A DNA stretch of 56,187 nt, from contig JAMOSZ010000011.1 of assembly GCA_027062625.1 (NCBI GenBank), positions 1 to 56,187 on the forward strand, given 5' to 3'. The translations under genes and the position numbers were made by a program. Source of the DNA: Nautiliaceae bacterium (GTDB taxonomy: Bacteria; Campylobacterota; Campylobacteria; Campylobacterales; Nautiliaceae). The notes beneath the pieces are model-generated. The model was given only the letters and a program-made list of their open reading frames with translations. It had not been told where the DNA came from and did no database searches. Of this stretch, positions 53,294 through 56,187 are shown piece by piece. The first letter of the stretch is position 1; the number at the start of each line of letters is the position of its first letter.

Positions 53294-53967
53294 TGAGAGG
53301 ACAAGTAGTCTTGAATGTAAAAGCTCAGAAAAAACTTATTGCTTATGCACTTTCAAAATATATTGATTTTTCAAAAAGGGTTTATGTAGCATATGGTTCT
53401 ACTAATCAAGAGCTTTTGAATTATTTGGGATTAAATCTTGGGATGCTTTATGTTGCTGGATGTATTATGGATAATAAATTAAATGTAACTCGCGAAAGAC
53501 CTCCTATTGTAATTTTGGATAATGGTAAACTTAGTAATATAGAAAATTTTGAAATTACAAAAGAGGATTATTTTATAAAAGGGGCTAATGCGCTTTGGTA
53601 TGAAAATGGCAAAAAACAAGCAGCCGTAGCTGCATCAGATATTAATGGTGGAACTTATGGTAATCATTATGTAAAAGCGGTGTGTAGAGGAGCAAAAGTG
53701 ATAATTCCAGTCTCTCACGAAAAGCTTATTCCCTACTTTGTGCCAGCTTCTCAAAATGTGGATTTGGCAATGGGAAATAAAATTGCGATGCTTAGATTTT
53801 TTTATGGGGAAGTATTTAGTGAGATTGAAGCTTTTAAGTTTTTGTTTGGAGTGGATGCTGAGGTTATTGCAAGTGGAGGAATTTTTGGAAATGAGGGGAG
53901 TGTTGTGTTTGAAATAAGAGGTGAGAGGGTAAAAGAGGCTTTTAATTTTGTTGAGAGTTTAATTTGA
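53293..53967 (+). CDS. Conserved-looking protein of unknown function, ISOCOT-like
   Basis: 224 residues, soluble, alpha/beta. I do not recognise a named family. The core (YFIKGANALWYENGKKQAAVAASDINGG-type stretch, 95-122, followed by GTYGNHYVKAVCRGAKVIIPVSHEKLIPY to about 152) recalls LutC and other ISOCOT/sugar-phosphate isomerase folds, in which Gly-rich loops hold a phosphate or CoA. The C-terminal ASGGIFGNEGSVVFEIRG looks like a ligand loop. Coupled to psd by TAATG. Substrate unknown. Confidence 0.72.
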   Translation: MRGQVVLNVKAQKKLIAYALSKYIDFSKRVYVAYGSTNQELLNYLGLNLGMLYVAGCIMDNKLNVTRERPPIVILDNGKLSNIENFEITKEDYFIKGANALWYENGKKQAAVAASDINGGTYGNHYVKAVCRGAKVIIPVSHEKLIPYFVPASQNVDLAMGNKIAMLRFFYGEVFSEIEAFKFLFGVDAEVIASGGIFGNEGSVVFEIRGERVKEAFNFVESLI

Positions 53968-53973
53968 TATAAT
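53965..53973 (+). promoter_or_regulatory. Extended -10 promoter upstream of DUF507-carA
   Basis: TGATATAAT, where the TGA is the stop codon of the preceding gene. It lies 20 bases before the ATG at 53993 and is identical in 11 bases to the topA promoter core. Confidence 0.6.
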
Positions 53974-53992
53974 TTTAAAAAAAAGGCGAAAA

Positions 53993-54550
53993 ATGCTTAT
54001 AAAAGAGGCACAAGTTCCTTTTATTGCAAGAAAAGTTGCTACTGATTTGTTAAAAAGTGGCTTAGTTACTTTTCCAAAAGGAATAGATGAGGCTATAAAA
54101 GAGATTGAAGAGATTATTTTAGATGATGTTTTATTTGAAAAGAGTATAGAAGATAAAGTAAGAGAAATTTTAGAAAAGCAAGAAGAAGAGAATGAGTATA
54201 TGCTTTATGATGTGGATAGAAGAGAGCTTTTTAAACTTATCAAGAGAAAAATTGCCCAAGAAGAGGGATTTATTATTAATAAAGAGGAAAGAATTAACGA
54301 TTTAGCCGCTTTTATAGTTCAAGAGCTTTGGGATGATGAAGTTATTGATTATGATGTGAGAGATGGTAAGATAAAAAATATTATTTTTGATTCTATAATG
54401 GAGTTTTTAAATAGAGAAAGAGCAGCAAGAGAAGCGGCTTTTGAGAAAATTGAGCATTATAAAAGACCTTTGGTACCTGGAAGTGATGAGTGGAATTTGG
54501 TTTTTCAAAGATTATATGAGCAAGAGCTTAGGAAAAGAGGACTTATTTAA
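53993..54550 (+). CDS. DUF507 family protein
   Basis: 185 residues, highly charged and mostly helical, without membrane segments. Matches DUF507 (two repeats of the type KEAQVPFIARKVATDLLKSG and ERINDLAAFIVQELWDDEVIDYDVRDGKIKN), a family placed before carA in Campylobacterota. Function is unknown. It precedes carA by 9 bases. Confidence 0.83.
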   Translation: MLIKEAQVPFIARKVATDLLKSGLVTFPKGIDEAIKEIEEIILDDVLFEKSIEDKVREILEKQEEENEYMLYDVDRRELFKLIKRKIAQEEGFIINKEERINDLAAFIVQELWDDEVIDYDVRDGKIKNIIFDSIMEFLNRERAAREAAFEKIEHYKRPLVPGSDEWNLVFQRLYEQELRKRGLI

Positions 54551-54559
54551 AGGACTAAA

Positions 54560-55684
54560 ATGAAAGTTAGCATTTTACTTGAAAATGGGATGTTTTTTGA
54601 AGCAAAAGGATTTGGAGCAAGAGGAACTGAGGTTGGTGAGATTGTGTTTAATACCTCAATGACTGGATATCAAGAGATTATTACTGACCCAAGTTATGCA
54701 GGGCAGTTTGTTGTTTTTACAATGCCAGAAATTGGGAATGTTGGGGTTAATGAAGATGATATGGAAAGTAGAGGGGCTTTTTTAAAGGGAGTAATTGTTA
54801 GAGAGTATGTTGATAATTTTTCAAATTTCAGAGGTAAAAAAAGCTTAGGGGAGTTTTTAAAAGAGCAAAATATTCTTGGGATTTGCGATATTGATACAAG
54901 GTTTTTGACTAAAACAATTAGAAAAGAGGGGGCTATGATGATGATAGCCTCAACAGAAATTCACGATAAAAATGAGCTTGAAAAAATCCTAAAAAACTCT
55001 CCAAGGATTGAAGAGATTGATTATATAAAAGAGGTCACAACAAAAGAGCCTTATATCCACAACCAAGGAGCTTGGGATAGTAAAGAATTTAAGTATAAAC
55101 CTAAAAAAACCGATAAGAAAATTGCGGTTTTGGATTTTGGGGTAAAAAGAAATATTCTAAATGAACTTACAGAAGCTGGGATGGAGTGTGTGGTATTACC
55201 AGCCTCAACCCTTGCAAGTGAAATTATAAAAATGTATGAAAATGGCAAGATTGGGGGAGTGTTTTTAAGTAATGGACCTGGCGACCCGCTTATTTTAAAA
55301 GAGATTCATGAAAAGATAAAAGAGCTTTTAAAAGCCAAAATTCCTATGTTTGGAATTTGTCTAGGTCACCAGCTCCTTAGTATCTCCCACGGATACCCTA
55401 CATTTAAACTAAAATTTGGACACCATGGCGGAAACCATCCTGTAAAAAACTTAATAGGTCGCCATCCGGTTGTAGAAATTACGGCTCAAAATCATAACTA
55501 TAATGTGCCAGAAGAGATTAAAGAGGTTGCTGAGGTTACTCATATGAATCTTTTTGATGGAACAATTGAGGGGGTTAAGTATAAAAATGAACCTGTCTTT
55601 TCAGTCCAGCACCATCCAGAAGCAAGCCCTGGACCACACGATAGTAAATATATTTTTAAAGAGTTTTATAAAATTGTAAAATGA
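54560..55684 (+). CDS. carA: Carbamoyl-phosphate synthase small (glutaminase) subunit
   Basis: 374 residues. The N-terminal CPSase_sm domain (FNTSMTGYQEIITDPSYAGQ near 30-49) and a class I glutaminase with nucleophile Cys in FGICLGHQLLS near 262 and HHPEASPGPHD near 350. It feeds ammonia to CarB for pyrimidine and arginine synthesis. carB is not in the window, so the subunits are not adjacent here; DUF507 is the partner upstream. Confidence 0.95.
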   Translation: MKVSILLENGMFFEAKGFGARGTEVGEIVFNTSMTGYQEIITDPSYAGQFVVFTMPEIGNVGVNEDDMESRGAFLKGVIVREYVDNFSNFRGKKSLGEFLKEQNILGICDIDTRFLTKTIRKEGAMMMIASTEIHDKNELEKILKNSPRIEEIDYIKEVTTKEPYIHNQGAWDSKEFKYKPKKTDKKIAVLDFGVKRNILNELTEAGMECVVLPASTLASEIIKMYENGKIGGVFLSNGPGDPLILKEIHEKIKELLKAKIPMFGICLGHQLLSISHGYPTFKLKFGHHGGNHPVKNLIGRHPVVEITAQNHNYNVPEEIKEVAEVTHMNLFDGTIEGVKYKNEPVFSVQHHPEASPGPHDSKYIFKEFYKIVK

Positions 55685-55720
55685 ATTTAGAGCTTATTCA
55701 TAAACTTTTAACCAAACCCC

Positions 55721-55762
55721 CAAAGAATTCTCCCTCTAAATTAGAATAATTAGAGGGAGAAT
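55721..55762. repeat. Palindromic repeat, left copy
   Basis: Starts CAAAGAAT and then forms a 13-bp perfect stem ATTCTCCCTCTAA/TTAGAGGGAGAAT (55727-55739 with 55750-55762) around a 10-base loop. The first 21 bases match the right copy at 56081-56101 in 20 positions, and TTAGAGGGAGA is also shared. It follows carA by 36 bases but has no T-run, so it does not look like a normal terminator. Confidence 0.8.
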
Positions 55763-55767
55763 AAAGG

Positions 55768-55782
55768 ATGAGCGTAGCTCAT
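55768..55782. repeat. Small hairpin at the transposase 3' end
   Basis: ATGAGC-GTA-GCTCAT, a perfect 6-bp stem with a 3-base loop that covers the stop codon of the transposase remnant. A foot hairpin at the end of an IS200/IS605 element is possible. The other side has a hairpin of similar shape but different sequence (56130-56146). Confidence 0.6.
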
Positions 55783-56081
55783 TGATTAGGTCTTTCTTGG
55801 GACTGAATATATTGTTTGATAATTTCAAGCGGAGCTCCGCCTGTTGTGGCAATAAAATAAGCTCTCGTCCAAAAATATGGCTTCCAATAGAACTTAGAGA
55901 GATGTTCTTTGTATTCTTTTCTAATAAGTCTTGAAGATACGGTTTTTAGATTATTTATGAATTTAGATAATTCCATTGATGGATGAGCCGATATAAGTAA
56001 GTGGATATGGTCTTCTTCTCCACTAAATTCTAAAACTTCCACATCCCATCTATTGCAAATATCTTTTATCAAACTCTCAGC
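55779..56081 (-). pseudogene. IS200/IS605-type Y1 transposase TnpA, N-terminally truncated
   Basis: Reading on the minus strand from about 56081 (AES...) gives roughly 100 residues matching the last two thirds of IS200-type TnpA: DVEVLEFSGEEDHIHLLI with the HUH pair (His-Ile-His), SKFINNLKTVSSRLIRKEY, FWTRAYFIATTGGAPLEIIKQYIQSQ with the catalytic Tyr. The first 35-40 residues (HLVFVTKYR type) are missing: upstream the frame runs through the right repeat copy and stops at 56109-56111. No start codon with a ribosome site exists; a TTG at 56070-56072 is the only late start. Active residues are kept but the fold should be broken. Confidence 0.85.
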
Positions 56082-56119
56082 AAAGAATACTCCCTCTAAA
56101 TCGTTAGATTAGAGGGAGA
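56081..56119. repeat. Palindromic repeat, right copy
   Basis: Starts CAAAGAAT and forms a 10-bp perfect stem CTCCCTCTAA/TTAGAGGGAG (56090-56099 with 56109-56118) around a 9-base loop. It is a direct repeat of 55721-55762 at a distance of 360 bases. Transposase homology begins exactly at its left boundary. Confidence 0.8.
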
Positions 56120-56129
56120 TGAATTTGCT

Positions 56130-56146
56130 ATCCTGCATAGCAGGAT
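56130..56146. repeat. Perfect hairpin outside the right repeat copy
   Basis: ATCCTGC-ATA-GCAGGAT, a 7-bp stem with a 3-base loop. It has no T-run after it on either strand, so it is not a clear terminator. Possibly the end hairpin of the mobile element or an independent site. Confidence 0.6.
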
Positions 56147-56157
56147 TATAAAAAAAC

Positions 56158-56185
56158 TTGACAAATTCAACAATTTTGATACAAT
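56158..56185 (+). promoter_or_regulatory. Sigma-70 promoter reading out of the window
   Basis: TTGACA (56158-56163), 16-base spacer, and TACAAT (56180-56185) with TGA just before the -10. It points rightwards to a gene beyond the window edge. Confidence 0.6.
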
Positions 56186-56187
56186 TT

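Noticed and set aside
55727-55762. Hairpin as terminator of carA
   Set aside because: The stem is strong but no T-run follows on the plus strand, and a second copy stands 360 bases away, so a repeat explains it better.
1-56187. CRISPR arrays, tRNA genes, prophage or integrative element genes
   Set aside because: No regularly spaced repeats, no tRNA cloverleaf that I could fold by eye, and no phage or integrase genes apart from the IS200 fragment at the right edge.

Overview
The window is AT-rich, densely packed bacterial chromosome. The gene content points to the Campylobacterota, most likely a thermophilic vent lineage of the Nautiliales type (Nautilia, Caminibacter, Lebetimonas). The clues are an LPP20-type lipoprotein, a superoxide reductase, DUF4492 next to cydAB, nspC, a PDC-sensor membrane protein beside hisH, DUF507 upstream of carA, and promoters built mainly on an extended -10 with T-rich upstream DNA. 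This is inferred from gene families, not from a database match.

Layout. 1-104 is the 3' part of a 5S rRNA, so an rRNA operon ends here. 255-5255 holds molybdopterin genes (moeA and a MoCF-domain protein), an LPP20 lipoprotein and the rnhA-rnc-aroC cluster. 5341-9087 is an oxygen-defence and microaerobic block: superoxide reductase, then DUF4492-cydA-cydB-small membrane protein, closed by the only clear intrinsic terminator. 9179-12606 is an unknown HEPN-like protein coupled to a Znu-type metal ABC transporter and trmH. 12603-14577 (minus) is a coupled trio: metallo-beta-lactamase fold protein, CAP-domain protein, and a previously unlisted 41-residue lipoprotein. 14665-16224 is divergent pyrC and a NifX/NafY-like protein with an Arg/Gly-rich tail, sharing a striking palindromic promoter.

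16221-23558 (minus) is an eight-gene type II secretion-like or transformation-like operon (K, L, M, N, C, D, E, F order) with no major pseudopilins in the window. 23608-31755 (plus) runs nspC-diguanylate cyclase, then topA-phosphoesterase-bioB-antiporter-gltX. 31745-34722 (minus) is bioF and a class A penicillin-binding protein. 34788-46479 (plus) is one long run: alaS, a two-component system, maf, PDC-sensor protein, hisH, hisA, prmA, ftsH, psd, pssA. 46552-55684 (plus) holds leuA, der, an outer-membrane protein, trpS, a DUF2892 protein, purM, a second psd, an unknown, DUF507 and carA. The right edge holds an N-terminally truncated IS200/IS605 transposase framed by two copies of a palindromic repeat, and an outward promoter.

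Most genes are housekeeping. Neighbouring genes usually overlap by 1-14 bases (ATGA, TGATG, TAATG, GTGA), and three of four convergent protein-gene junctions have their stop codons interlocked in four bases. The best candidates for new biology are the NifX-like/pyrC divergent operator, the MBL-CAP-lipoprotein trio, the HEPN-like/metal transporter coupling, the nspC-diguanylate cyclase coupling, and the repeat-framed transposase remnant. I did not find an obviously new multi-gene defence or metabolic system.
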